Positions 33,053-43,412 of a stretch of DNA of 64,000 nucleotides are shown piece after piece. The DNA is from Paguma larvata (taxonomy: Eukaryota > Chordata > Mammalia > Carnivora > Viverridae): positions 2,790,001 to 2,854,000 of the forward strand of contig CM057844.1 of assembly GCA_030068075.1 (NCBI GenBank), given 5' to 3'. The first letter of the stretch is position 1. Each line of letters begins with the position of its first letter. Under the pieces are notes generated by a model that ran no database searches, was not told where the DNA came from, and worked only from the letters and a program-made list of their open reading frames with translations. A program made the position numbers and the translations under genes.

Positions 33053-33085
<33 letters not shown>
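33002..33085. repeat. (TG)n and (TA)n microsatellites
   Basis: A TG-rich run at 33008-33034 and a TA run at 33058-33085, separated by about 23 bp of unique sequence. Confidence 0.9.
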
Positions 33086-33090
<5 letters not shown>

Positions 33091-33342
33091 TTTGTAGACT
33101 GTGAGGAGGCAAAACAAAACAAAACAATGAATATTCTCCTTCCCTGGGCCATCCTCAGTAGAGTGGGATAGAGTTGAATTTCTTTCACATGACTCATGCT
33201 CTTTCCGTGACTTTGTTGTTGAATATTTAGATCTGGTATAAATTTAACCTTTAATCTATGGCCCTTTCTGGGCAAATGATAGTCAACCAGTGTCCTAAGA
33301 AGTTGCAAAGCAAAAAGATATATTTCATTGGTGTTCTTTATT

Positions 33343-33504
33343 TTTTTTAATGTTTATTTATGTTTGAGAAAGAGAGGATAAGAGGATCCAAAGGCTCCAC
33401 AATGATAGCAGATAGCCTGATGCAGGGCTGAAATTTGCAAACCACGAGATCACAACCTGAGCCAAAGTCCAATGCTTAACCAACTGAGCCACCCAGGCAC
33501 CCCC
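33343..33504 (-). mobile_element. SINEC, minus, internally shortened
   Basis: 'TAATGTTTATTTATGTTTGA' arm and 'CAACTGAGCCACCCAGGCAC' head are present but the middle is about 50 bp shorter than in full copies. TSD ATTGGTGTTCTTTATT at 33327-33342 and AATGGTGTTCTTTATT at 33505-33520. Confidence 0.93.
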
Positions 33505-33689
33505 AATGGTGTTCTTTATTAATTACTTAAAGCAGACCTATGGAATTCTCTTGAGTAGTAAAAAATGCTGACCTGGTTAACTCATCATGAGTTCCTTCCT
33601 AGATGACTACGGGCCACTTACCCAAATTTTCTTGAGGTCCCTGAGTCCTCCTAGCTTCTCCTGTAGTCAGGGAAATTTGCAGTACCTCT

Positions 33690-33785
33690 GTGTTCTCAAA
33701 CCTGTATCAATGTCAGAATCACCTGGAGAACTTTATAAACAGCAGGATGCCTAGTTCTGGCATTTGCCTCTGCTGTGCCTCCAGA
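33690..33785 (+). mobile_element. MER5A fragment
   Basis: 'TGTGTTCTCAAACCTGTATC' and 'GTCAGAATCACCTGGAGAAC' are the diagnostic MER5A 5' half. Confidence 0.7.
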
Positions 33786-34384
33786 GCTGCCAAACCTGGA
33801 CGGCATGATCATTGAAACCCTTCTGACCTCTGACCTGATGACGATTGTTATAACTTGCCATAGAACTAGAGGTCTTGTAAACTTGACCAAGTTATTAGAG
33901 TTTTAATGTTCACAGTTTTTAGTGTAGTGACATATTTTCTCATGAGAATTTTCCCTCTATACTTCCCATTGCTTGAGGTAGAAAAGTCAAACATGGGGCT
34001 TCAAACCCTTCTTAAGGGAGTAATAAGAACACAATTTTCTCAACGTGCAAAATTAGGGATCCATACAGCTGAGAAGCCTGGTGGGTATATTCCAGCAGCT
34101 TGGAGTGGAAGAGGGAACGGACAGGTTAGAGCATCTCCCCAAGGCCAACTCATCATCCTTCCATGTCAATCTTTCAATTTCTTCTCTCTCAGTTTCATCA
34201 AATGTCAAAACAGCTCATAATATTGGACCTTCATTCAAAACCTTATACTACCATGGATGAACAGAAGAAAAGAAAGATGAATGGATAGATGGATGAGCGC
34301 GTGGCTGGAAGGAATGGAAGGAGGAGAGAAAGATGGATGGATGCTGCTTGAGAGTTCCACAGAGGCTGGGGGTTGTGTTGGGCT
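33786..34384. other. Unique DNA with a GGAT/GGAA-rich patch
   Basis: Degenerate (GATG/GGAA) repeats at about 34258-34343. A 104-codon plus frame at 33906-34220 has no domain. Confidence 0.5.
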
Positions 34385-34580
34385 CCTGACCCTGCTATTT
34401 GCTACTTGGGTGAGATTAGGGAGTGGCTTAACCTAACCAAGCACTCTCCCCTATCTTGTGAAACATGGATTTAGTGACACCTACCATCTGGGGTTTTCAT
34501 GGGGATTAAATTAGATCATGGTGGGTAAAGTCTTTAGCCCAGTGCCAAAGAATGCATGCTCAATAAATGGAATTTATTCT
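34385..34580 (-). mobile_element. MIR SINE
   Basis: 'CTCCTGACCCTGCTATTTGC', 'GAGTGGCTTAACC', 'GGGGATTAAATTAGATCATG', 'AGCCCAGTGCCAAAGAATGC', 'TCAATAAATGG' give a nearly complete reverse MIR. Confidence 0.75.
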
Positions 34581-34669
34581 TCATTTTACTTCATTTTATT
34601 TCAAAGGTGTTTTGAACTGGCTTTGAAAGTACACATATTACATGCATGGCAAACTTCTTTCTAAATCTG

Positions 34670-35075
34670 TGTATTGATACATTTTGATGAGACATTCTTA
34701 TTTTTAAGATTATTTATTTTAGTGATGTTCTGTTTTGATGTTATTGGTTTTTATATACTGCTTTTGAAAATTGCCCACCTCAAGGTCATGAAAACTTTCC
34801 CATTTGCTTCTAAAACCCTTATCATGTTACCTTTCACATTTCAATGTACGATCTATTTATTCAATGTTGATTTCTGTATATGATGTGAAGTAGGGGTCAA
34901 AGTTATTTTTTTTCCCATGGCTGACCAACTGACCCAGCAGTTTATTGAAAAAACCACCCTTCCCCACTACATTTCAGAAGCCCCTTTGTCATAAATCGGG
35001 TGGGTCTGGATCTGGGTTCTCTAATCTTGTTCACTTTCTTGTCTATCCTAGTACCACCTGCTCATGTGTTGTAAG
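34670..35075 (-). mobile_element. Old L1M ORF2 fragment
   Basis: 'TTCAATGTTGATTTCTGTAT', 'ATGTGAAGTAGGGGTCAAAG', 'CCCAGCAGTTTATTGAAAAA', 'CTTGTCTATCCTAGTACCAC' match the reverse strand of old L1 ORF2. Frames lost. Confidence 0.6.
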
Positions 35076-35267
35076 GATGAATATCCAGAAAATACGAAGA
35101 ACTCTCACAGGAAACGACATAGTCAAATAAATATGTGCTAATGAATAGGCATTCAGGTCCATTCTAATTGTTTGATTGTAATCCAAGATTTAACAAGCAT
35201 TTTTTGAGTGCCTGCATTATTCTGAGATGGCAAAACTTACTACATCGTGTATGTATATACTTTTTTA

Positions 35268-35334
35268 CATATCTATATCTATATCTATCTATATCTATAT
35301 CTATATCATCTATATCTATATCTATATATCTATA

Positions 35335-35365
<31 letters not shown>

Positions 35366-35366
35366 T
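35268..35366. repeat. Compound (TATCTA)n / (TA)n microsatellite
   Basis: About 100 bp of TATCTA-type hexamers with ATC interruptions passing into a pure TA run. Both strands give long open frames (Ile/Tyr/Asp repeats), which are artefacts of the repeat. A tract of this length is likely to vary between individuals. Confidence 0.95.
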
Positions 35367-36774
35367 TACTTTCTTTGTTAATGGTATGTGACCAGAGAGA
35401 CAAGTGTCCAAGGATTTTTATAGTTCTGGAGCTGAATAATGACAGAAATGCAAACAGAAGCTATGGTTTAGGTGATGGGGCCAAGTGTGGCTCACATGGG
35501 TGAGCTGGTGCTGCCCAGGTGACAGGTCTTATTCCTGTTACAAGTTGGAAAAAGTCCAACTAGAATGCACACTGATTCTTATGATGGAAACCAAATATTA
35601 CAGGCATTCCAGAAAGCTAGGTTGTCCTCTCCTGGAAACAATAGGTGGTAACAAAGAAAACTGGGAAAATGGATGAAGTGTCAAAATTGCAAATGGCTAA
35701 CAGTTGGTTCTCGATGTTAATAAAAGTTTTAAGGATTGTGACTCAAGTGTAACTTTCATTGTAAACATACTGAATATGCAAGAAAAGTTATATTTCCTAC
35801 TTCGATACTGTCATGGTAGCCATTTACTAAGGATACTTGCCATCTTTTGTCAAAAAAACTTAATTATCAGGGATACCATGTAATTGCATTTAAGCTTGGC
35901 CTGCAATTGCTTGTTTACACATGTAGCGTGCAACAAGCAAAAAATGTAAGTTGGAGACAGAGAACAAAGAAAGGACAGAAGTGGCAATGCTTGTGTTTAT
36001 TGCTCAGCTGGTAGGAATTCAAACTTTAAAAAGAGCTTTTAGAATTATTTCTCAAAGCATCCCAATTCAGAGCTAAAATGTGCCTGTTATTGTGATGTGA
36101 CATATTTAGCAACTTTCACAGGAAAATTTGACTTTGATCACAAGCCTCTTGGTTTAAATAAACTAAGTTCTTGGCATGATCTTGAAACAGAATCTTATGA
36201 CCCTGAGAAATGGGTTCTCTCTCACTGTAAGTGGAGAGAAGCCTCCCTCTTCCTTTTTAGTTTTGAATATGAGTCCCCAAGGGCTTGGGCAATACTGAAT
36301 TTTCTGAGAGGTGGCAAACAGAGCCAACTTCAACACTCAAGTGTCTCTTTAGTTACAGTGTATGTGGTGGGTGGGGCTTCTGGGAGTGTTGGATTCTGTC
36401 CCATCTCCTCAGCGTGCTCAGCCAAAGTAGGGCTGAATTGCAACACAGCACAAGCTACTCTTTACTTGTTCTTTAACAAAGGAGAATATTGCCAAAATTA
36501 CCATGAGGCCTGGAATTGAGTATTGAATCCATCCCCAGTCAGTGTGTTGAGAAGAATTCCTCCTCCCTCAGAGCTTGGCCCCACCAACTGGAGGACAAAG
36601 GATACTAAAATGCCTTACAAATTGTAAAATGTAATAGCACATGGAATTTCCGGTTTGTGGTGAAAACAGTTGACTTTCAGCAATTAAAGATGCTTCTAGT
36701 CAATAAGATGATGTTGTTAGAATAAATCCAGTGGCTGTCCTTGTCTATCATTGATTCATTTGAATATATCTACT
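35367..36774. other. Unique non-coding DNA
   Basis: Contains a 140-codon plus frame at 36097-36519 with a 63-codon frame inside it in another phase. No domain, no start context, no splice pair recognised. Slightly AT-rich. Confidence 0.45.
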
Positions 36775-36905
36775 TGTTCATTCACCAAAAGCATTTATTA
36801 AATGCCAACTGAGAAGCAAGCAGCCACATTAAGTACCATGGATGGAAAAGATAAAAGTAAAGGTCAAGAGAGAAGGGCATAGTATCCCAAATAAACAATG
36901 AGTCT
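36775..36905 (+). mobile_element. Old mammalian repeat, family unresolved
   Basis: 'TTCATTCACCAAAAGCATTTATTAAATGCC' type start followed by 'CATTAAGTACCATGGATGG' resembles the same ancient pattern noted at 8447-8590. Confidence 0.35.
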
Positions 36906-37469
36906 ATACTTTGCAAGAGACTTAGACATATCTCCCCAACATATACTAAGATGCAAATGTGTTTATATGTAATATAAACAACTTGGGTTGAATTCAGCAT
37001 CTCCACACACAAAGAAAGCAACTTACCCTATGATTTCCGGTGGGACTCAAGGCAGTGACTCTCAAAGGTGGGAATATTGCTACACATTGGAACAGGCCAG
37101 GTGAAAAGTCATTGGTGCCCACACAAGAGTACTTCCATCTCCTGGGCCTCCCTTTCTCTGTTTCTATTTCCTTTTTTATGCTCCAGAAATTCACTTCTCT
37201 CCTAATCACACGGCAGGAAGAAGACAGCTCTCCCACCTGCAACCAAATTTCCATATGGCAGTGTCCTACCACGCAGTCCCAGAATCCCAGGGGAGTGACT
37301 CTTCATGGGTCAACTCTCCTCCTCGACACTAACAGCTAATTAATTAACTTACAGCTAATTGCTATCAGCCCTTTGGTAAGTTTACCCTCATACATGCACA
37401 TATCTGCACCCACATTCAACGCTCAGTGATCTGTGTGAGGATCTATTGGATCAAATAATTTGTCTTAAA
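36906..37469. other. Unique non-coding DNA
   Basis: Nothing firmly recognised; frames of 79-99 codons overlap on both strands. Confidence 0.45.
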
Positions 37470-37880
37470 AGACTATCATACAACATGTATCATTCTACAC
37501 TTCCTTTTTACATTAAATTAATCTGAATTCCTTCCATTGTGGTGCATATGAGATTATGTCATTCTTTTAGTAGCTGCATAGTATTCATAAAAATGTTTTT
37601 TGGCCTATTTATTCCTTTATCGATGATTATTTCCAAATTTTTTATATTATTTACAGAGTCACATTCACCACCCACTTGTATATCTTTAAGTATTTCTGGA
37701 CTCTATAAATCTCACAGTGGAATATCTGGATCAAAGGGTAGATGCATTTTAAATTTTAATAGGTATTACCAAACTGCTCTCCAAAATGTCTTTAACAGTG
37801 AACACTTTTGCCAATATGGTATGAGAGTGAATGCTTCTTATCCACTTGCTAACTTTGAATATTAGCAGTCTTGTTAATCG
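37470..37880 (-). mobile_element. Old L1M fragment
   Basis: Reverse old L1: 'TTTAGTAGCTGCATAGTATT', 'GTATATCTTTAAGTATTTCT', 'GGATCAAAGGGTAGATGCAT', 'TTAAATTTTAATAGGTATTA', 'CCAAACTGCTCTCCAAAATG'. The 108-codon frame at 37539-37865 is spurious. Confidence 0.65.
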
Positions 37881-38260
37881 TCTGGTCAAAAATCCTGTCA
37901 GGGTGCCATGTTGTAGCTTTGCTTTGGAAAGGCTGGCTCTCAGCTTGCTGGCTCCAGCACTGGGGGGCTCACAGCTTCAAGACCTGCCCTGTTCCCCAGA
38001 GGAGCTGAGCCTCTGAGCTACAGGCCCCAATGAGAGTTTCAGCAAGTATGTTTCCCTGCAAGACACTGACATCTTCTCAGTTATGACTTTAGAAAGCAGA
38101 ACTAAGGAAACAACAAGGTTTAAAAGTTTCAAAATCCTAACCTACAAACAACCAATTCATTGGAATAAACACTTGAAACATTAAAAAGGAAGTTGTGAGT
38201 AAATTCATTTTCATTTGTAACTAATATGAGGCTCTACTCCATTGTTTATATTCCTTTCAG
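37881..38260. other. Unique DNA upstream of candidate exon
   Basis: Non-repetitive. A plausible branch-point motif (TAACTAAT, about 38218-38225) and a pyrimidine-rich tract precede the exon at 38261. Confidence 0.45.
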
Positions 38261-38365
38261 AAGAACCAAACACTCCAGAGCCATTGCCCATCTCCCTGCC
38301 TCTTCCTGAAGCAGAAGGAGGGCCTGTGCTGGCGGTGTCCCTGGTGGACCCTGGAGAAGGGCTAA
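38261..38365 (+). CDS. Candidate internal coding exon, gene unknown
   Basis: An acceptor with a pyrimidine-rich tract (ATTGTTTATATTCCTTTCAG) ends at 38260, and a donor (CTAA|GTATGAG) begins at 38366. The 105 bases are 35 codons' worth. In the frame starting at 38263 they read, without stops, a Pro/Leu/Glu-rich peptide (EPNTPEPLPISLPLPEAE, then GGPVLAVSLVDPGEGL). A second frame is also open until a TAA at the very end. The exon is GC-richer than its flanks and lies in repeat-free DNA. I do not recognise the protein, and a non-coding or cryptic exon is equally possible. Confidence 0.3.
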   Translation, partial: KNQTLQSHCPSPCLFLKQKEGLCWRCPWWTLEKG

Positions 38366-38772
38366 GTATGAGATTGCTTCCTTTTTCCGTTTATATGACA
38401 TTGGGAGGAGAGACGTGAGATATAGCTGGGAGGCTAGGAAGGAAAGAGATTTATTATTATTTGTGTTTCTTTTCTATTCTTATTTAGTTCAGCTGTTAAA
38501 TTTAGGTTTTTAGTGAACCTAGGAAGTCAGATCTGGAAGTTTAAAGGTCACCAAGCTGCTGTTTCCATTACAAATTGGAAATAGTGCATGGTATTTGGTG
38601 ACCAGAAGTGGCTGTGATTGATGCCGTGATGCTTTTTGTACAAGGGGCCCTACTGAAAGGACTTCTGACTCAAGATAGAACCCAGTGACTTTGCTTAAGG
38701 ACATATTGGTGTTCTTTTTTCATAAAACTATGGGCAATGTTCCTGATCACCCTTTAAAATGATGTATAATAC
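38366..38772. other. Unique DNA downstream of candidate exon
   Basis: Nothing recognised. Confidence 0.5.
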
Positions 38773-38784
38773 GAAAATGTTTCA

Positions 38785-38985
38785 GAGGAGTCTGGGTAGC
38801 TCAGTTGGTTAAGCATCTGACTCTTGATTTCCGCTCAGTTCATGATCTCATGGTTCATGGGTTTAAGCCCAATGTCAGACTCTGCGCTGACAGTGCAGAA
38901 CCTGCTTGGGATTCTCAATCTTTTTACTTCTCTCCTGTTCTCTCTCTCTCTCTCTCAAAATAAATAAATAAACTTTTTTTTTGAA
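38785..38985 (+). mobile_element. SINEC, plus
   Basis: 'CTGGGTAGCTCAGTTGGTTA' head, 'GACTCTGCGCTGACAGTGCA' core, (CT)n and AATAAATAAAC tail. TSD GAAAATGTTTCA (38773-38784) against GAAAGTATTTCA (38986-38997). Confidence 0.9.
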
Positions 38986-39059
38986 GAAAGTATTTCATTG
39001 AGCTTTTTTGAAAGTGGAAGCTGGAAAGTGTTGGAATGAGCCGAGAAATTGGGTCATCT

Positions 39060-39215
39060 GACAATCTCTGGCTTCCACACCAGCTGCCCAATCATGGACT
39101 TATCCTGTAACCACCCAGATCTGTTGCCTTACCTGCAAAAGGGCTGCAAAGTTGGTGAAGATTCAGTTAAATAATACAATATGTCTCTAAAGTGTTTGCT
39201 ACAATATCTTGCTTA
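39060..39215 (-). mobile_element. MIR SINE
   Basis: 'GCTGCCCAATCATGGACTTA', 'CCTTACCTGCAAAAGGGCTG', 'GATTCAGTTAAATAATACAA' and 'CTAAAGTGTTTGCTACAATA' follow reverse MIR order. Confidence 0.5.
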
Positions 39216-40276
39216 ATATCTGTGAAGAATGAAACTTAAAATGCTCTGACTTCTGCTCGCAAATGATCTTAAGTACATTGAGCTGTATGGAAACTTCATA
39301 TCCACAAAGGCAATCTTGCAGATACCCTCAACAGCCAAACAGACAAAAGCATGAATGCGATAGATCTGGGTCTTGATGGACACTTTGTGGTCCTCCAAGA
39401 ATATGAGGCCACACTCCGCCGGCCTTTCCATGCCCCCTGAGGCTGTCAGGAGACAATTTCTCATAGACGTTTGGGTCCTGATGAGACTGAAGTTTCCAGC
39501 TTCTGTCCTCAGGTGCAGCATGGTGCTGGGCTCCCAGTGACACCCAGCCACTTTCATTCTGTTATCCTGTTTGGCTTGTGGGATGAGGACCTGGGAGTTG
39601 ATACCTATGTCTACCTTCTTTGCACCATCTGTGTGAGTTCCTCAAACTGTCTGGATTTAAAAGTTGCCTCTAGACCTTGGCCAGTCAGTCTGACTGTGGC
39701 AGTGGCCTTGCCTTCTCTTGTGGATGGACACAGACATGCCTGGGGCACCTCTGCATGTGGCATCTGGGACCCTGTGATAAACGAGGTGTTCTCAAGGTGG
39801 TCTTATCCCTGTCTTGTGTCAGCAGTGATGATGGCACCATGGGGTGGCCTACAGGACATGCCTCTGTCAAGGAAGGGGCACCACTGGCCCTTCTAGGGCA
39901 CTCAGTTTAACTTTGATCTCTCCTGATTATGGAGATCCTGAGGCCAGCTCTCCAGGCTGTCACCATGCCCCATGTGCCTGGAGGCCGTACTTGGGATCAT
40001 CAGTCAGGTGGCGAATGCTTCTGGGCTTAGATGGAGCTTGGGGTGATCATCACAGAGAAATCCCCACAGCCCCATCTCCTCCAGACTCTGATCATATGCT
40101 CTCCGCCCTAGGCTCAGGGTCAAGGTTACCAGCAGTGATTAAAGGACAGTGAGGCACTAAATGGCTTTGTGTCAGTGAGTCCTAGGAGAGAAAATGGCTG
40201 TAGCAGCTGTTTCAATTCTTTCTCCAAAACTGTTTCTGCCTTGTTGACAGGACCTTCCCAAGCAAGGGCCTGAAGC
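39216..40276. other. GC-moderate unique DNA with several chance frames
   Basis: Frames of 141 codons (plus, 39471-39896), 114 codons (minus, 39213-39557) and 102 codons (plus, 39844-40152) overlap on opposite strands. I recognise no domain, and none is bounded by good splice sites. A decayed processed pseudogene cannot be excluded. Confidence 0.4.
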
Positions 40277-40713
40277 ATAAATTTCTATCTTTTTTCTTTT
40301 CTTTATTTGTGATTGTGTTTTAATTTTTTTAAATTTTATAATAGTTTATTTTCAAATTGGTTTCCATATAACACCCAGTGTTCATCCCAACATGTGCCCT
40401 TTTTAATGCCCATCACCCCCTCTCCCCCCTCCCTCATCCCCCTTACCCTCAGTTTTTTTCTTAGTCTTTGAGAGTCTCTTATGTTTTATCTCCGTCCCTC
40501 TCTGTGTCTTTTTTTCCTTTCCCCTCTTCCCCTGCCCCTGGTTTTTGCTTAGTCTCACAAAGTCCACCTATTCGTGGAAACATATGGTATCTGTCTTTTT
40601 CTGACTGACTTATTTCACTTAACATAATACCCTCCAGTTCCATCCATGTTGCTACACATGGCCAGATTTCATTTTTTTCTCATTGCCACGTAGTAGTCCA
40701 TTGTATATAAGTA

Positions 40714-41481
40714 TCATAACTTCTTTATCCATTCGTCAGTTGATGGGCACTTGGTCTCTTTCCATGATTTGGCTATTGTCGAAAGTGCTGCTATGAACAT
40801 TGGGGTACACGTGCTCCTATGCATCAGCATTCCTGTGTCTCTTGGGTAGATTCCTAGCAGTGCTATTGCTGGATCATAGGGTAGCTCTATTTTCATTTTT
40901 TTGAGGAACCTCCACACCGTTTTCCAGAGTGGCTGCACCAGTTTGCATTCCCACCAACAGTGTAGGAGGGTGCCTACTTCTCCACATCCTCGCCAGCATC
41001 TATAGTTTCCTGATTTGTTCATTTTAGCCACTCTGACTGGTGTGAGGTGGTATCTCAGTGTGGTTTTGATTTGTATTTCCCTGATGATGAGTGACATCGA
41101 GCATCGTTTCATGTGTCTGTTGGCCATCTGAATGTCCTCTTTGGAGAAGTGTCTATTCATATCTTCCGCCCATTTCTTCACTGGGTTGTTTGTTTTTTGG
41201 GTTTGGAGTTTGGTAAGTTCTTTATAAATTTTAGATATTAGTTCTTTATCCGATATGTCATTTGCGATGATCTTTTCCCATTCCGTTGGTTGCCTATTCA
41301 TTTTGTTGGTTGTTTCTTTTGCTGTGCAGAAGCTTTTTATCTTGATGAGGTCCCAATAGTTCATCTTTGCTTTTAATTCTCTTGCCTTTGGAGATGTGTC
41401 GAGTAAGAAATTGGTGCGTCTTAGGTCAAAGAGGCTTTTTCCTGTTTTCTCCTCTAGGATTTTGACGGTTTCCTGTCTCAC
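40714..41481 (-). pseudogene. L1 ORF2 C-terminal region
   Basis: A 255-codon open block of ORF2p downstream of the RT domain. It contains [20 protein letters not shown], '[20 protein letters not shown]' and the Cys-rich motif [18 protein letters not shown] (the C-terminal zinc-knuckle-like region of L1), followed by '[18 protein letters not shown]'. It ends at an early stop after DEWIKKL, where related copies (for example at 11063) read on through a Trp codon, so a nonsense change has occurred. No endonuclease or catalytic RT motif is included. Confidence 0.92.
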
Positions 41482-41507
41482 ATTCAGATCTTTTATCCAT
41501 TCATGAT

Positions 41508-42222
41508 TTCAGCAAAGTTGCAGGATACAAAATCAATGCACAGAAATCGGTGGCATTTCTATACACCAACAATGAAGCAGCAGAAAAAGAAATAAAGAAG
41601 CTAATCCCTTTCACAATTGCACCAAAAACCATAAAATACTTAGGAATAAACCTAACCAAAGAGGTGAAAGACCTCTACACTGAAAACTATAAAAAAAACT
41701 TATGAAGGAAATTGAGGAAGACACAAGGAAATGGAAAAACATCCCATGCTCATGGATTGGAAGAATAAATATCGTCAAAATGGCAATACTACCCAAAGCA
41801 ATCTACACATTCAATGCAATCCCAATCAAAATTGCACCAGCATTCTTCTCAAAGCTAGAGCAAACAATCCTAAAATTTGTATGGAACCACAAAAGACCTC
41901 GAATAGCCAAAATAATACTGAAGAATAAAACCAAGGCGGGAGGCATCACAATCCCAGACTTTAACCTCTACTACAAAGCGGTGGTCATCAAGACTGTATG
42001 GTATTGGCACAAAAACAGACACATAGACCAATGGAATAGAATAGAAAACTCAGAAATGGACCCACAAGTATATGGTCAACTAATCTTTGACAAAGCGGGA
42101 AAATGTATCCAATGGAAAAAAGACAGCCTCTTTAACAAATGGTGCTGGGAGAACTGGACAGCAACATGCAAAAGAATGAAACTAGACCACTTTCTTACAC
42201 CACTCACAAAAATAAATTCTAA
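41508..42222 (+). pseudogene. L1 ORF2 RT/thumb region (inverted part)
   Basis: The plus strand encodes ORF2p from [20 protein letters not shown] to [12 protein letters not shown] homopolymer expansion near 41691-41700 (run of A) shifts the frame, so the open stretch from 41702 is the downstream part. Blocks '[20 protein letters not shown]', '[20 protein letters not shown]' and '[20 protein letters not shown]' are nearly unchanged from the family. Confidence 0.92.
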
Positions 42223-42237
42223 ATAAGTTTCTATCTT

Positions 42238-43289
42238 AAACTGGGGTCCTCCAGAAGCTGGTCTGGGAGGAGGAGGATTTAGGGGAAAAGGGTGTGTTTG
42301 CTTGGAAGATGAACTGGGCTTATCTTCAAGGGGAGGGAGCCGGGGAAGGGAAGAACCAACACAGGCTATGATGAGGAGATTTGCATCATGAGCACTTCAT
42401 TTGTGCCTGTTCCAGGAGGTCATGTCGAGCATGCAACACAGTGGTCTGCTGGCCGCTGCCAGGCCTGAAGGAGCTGGGAAATCCACTAGGACTAGGGTTT
42501 CTAGGCTCGTTGCTAAGTCCTGTCCTTTGTTGCCCAAGGCAGCACTTGGGGACATGGTTTCCCTGGGGGACAAAAAGCAGGAGTACAGGTCCTTGCAGAG
42601 GGACACCATGGGCATACACTCGACCAGCGAGGAGGTAGGGAACATGGGCAGGTAGCCAATGGCACCAGCGTCCACCCCCTAACTCATAATTGGCCCGGAA
42701 AACTCCAAGTGCCAAAATACCAGTCCGGAGCACATGATTCACTCAGAAACCCTGCATGGCTTCTCAGGATGGAGACTGGTCAAGAATAGCTCTAAATACA
42801 GTATCTCATTTCAAAAAGGATCCAGTTTTCTATGAAACCGTCCTATGAGCAGTTAATTGAGAACACATGTGGTGAGAAAAGGTGTGAGTGTGACACTGAG
42901 GCTTCCCACGTATGCATAGAGAGACGCAAGTCTCCATCTCACAGAGATATCTTTATGAAGTGTCCTGCCTGCCATCTTTAGAGTGTTTGTAAATCTGCCT
43001 TTAATTTTTAAGTATCAACAGGCAGCATGGAGAGTCAAACTGCCTGGGTTTGATTTGTGGAAGGGATGGAGAGAGAGGTTGGCTCAACTGATCACTTAAC
43101 GGGTGCTGTTACATGCCTCGTCGGAACAGTTCTGTGGTGAGCTTGGATCCAGGGCAGAGGAAGGCAATTCTGAATACTCACAACGCCCTACACAGCTTGT
43201 GGCTGAATTTGCCTCTATGGAAAAGACCAGTAATTCCTTCCATGTGTATGCCATTGTATGGTCTGCTGAGCACTTCAGACACCATTTCA
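42238..43289. other. Unique DNA with overlapping GC-rich frames
   Basis: At 42381-42742, four frames of 84-118 codons overlap on both strands, which is what GC-rich non-coding DNA gives. I recognise no protein. It is repeat-free and slightly GC-rich, so a decayed pseudogene or a regulatory element is possible. Confidence 0.4.
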
Positions 43290-43412
43290 CTCCATCCTAT
43301 CAATAGGCAAGGTGTTTGAGTTACTTTATTCCCATTTCATGGAAGAGGCAAGCAGGTCAGAGCAGGACAGGACTTGCCCACTTGGCCCAAAAGAAGAAAT
43401 TGGGCCCAAACT
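43290..43412 (+). mobile_element. Possible MIR SINE
   Basis: 'CATTTCATGGAAGAGGCAAG', 'GGACAGGACTTGCCCACTTG' and 'GAAATTGGGCCCAAAC' loosely follow a plus-strand MIR. Confidence 0.45.

Larger units (their letters stand above)
40292..42222 (-). mobile_element. Young LINE-1 (1.9 kb) with 5' inversion and 15-bp TSD
   Basis: The minus-strand part (40292 to about 41506) runs from the poly(A) tail (seen as T-rich plus strand) through the 3' UTR into the ORF2 C-terminal region. The upstream ORF2 part is inverted and lies at about 41507-42222. In L1 coordinates the two parts abut almost exactly: the plus part stops at LTKINSK and the minus part starts at about WIKDLNVRQ. The TSD is ATAAATTTCTATCTT at 40277-40291 against ATAAGTTTCTATCTT at 42223-42237, one mismatch. 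A clear, recent, twin-primed insertion that cannot be mobile. Confidence 0.95.

Noticed and set aside
35164..35503. Ile/Tyr/Asp-rich proteins on both strands
   Set aside because: Products of the TATCTA microsatellite.
36097..36519. 140-codon plus-strand open frame
   Set aside because: No domain and an alternative frame is open inside it; composition is that of intronic DNA.
39471..39896. 141-codon plus-strand open frame
   Set aside because: Overlapped by frames on both strands, no recognised domain, no exon boundaries. Kept only as a remark on the region.
42381..42742. Four overlapping 84-118 codon frames, possible processed pseudogene
   Set aside because: I could not match any of the translations to a known protein, and GC-rich DNA commonly gives such overlaps.
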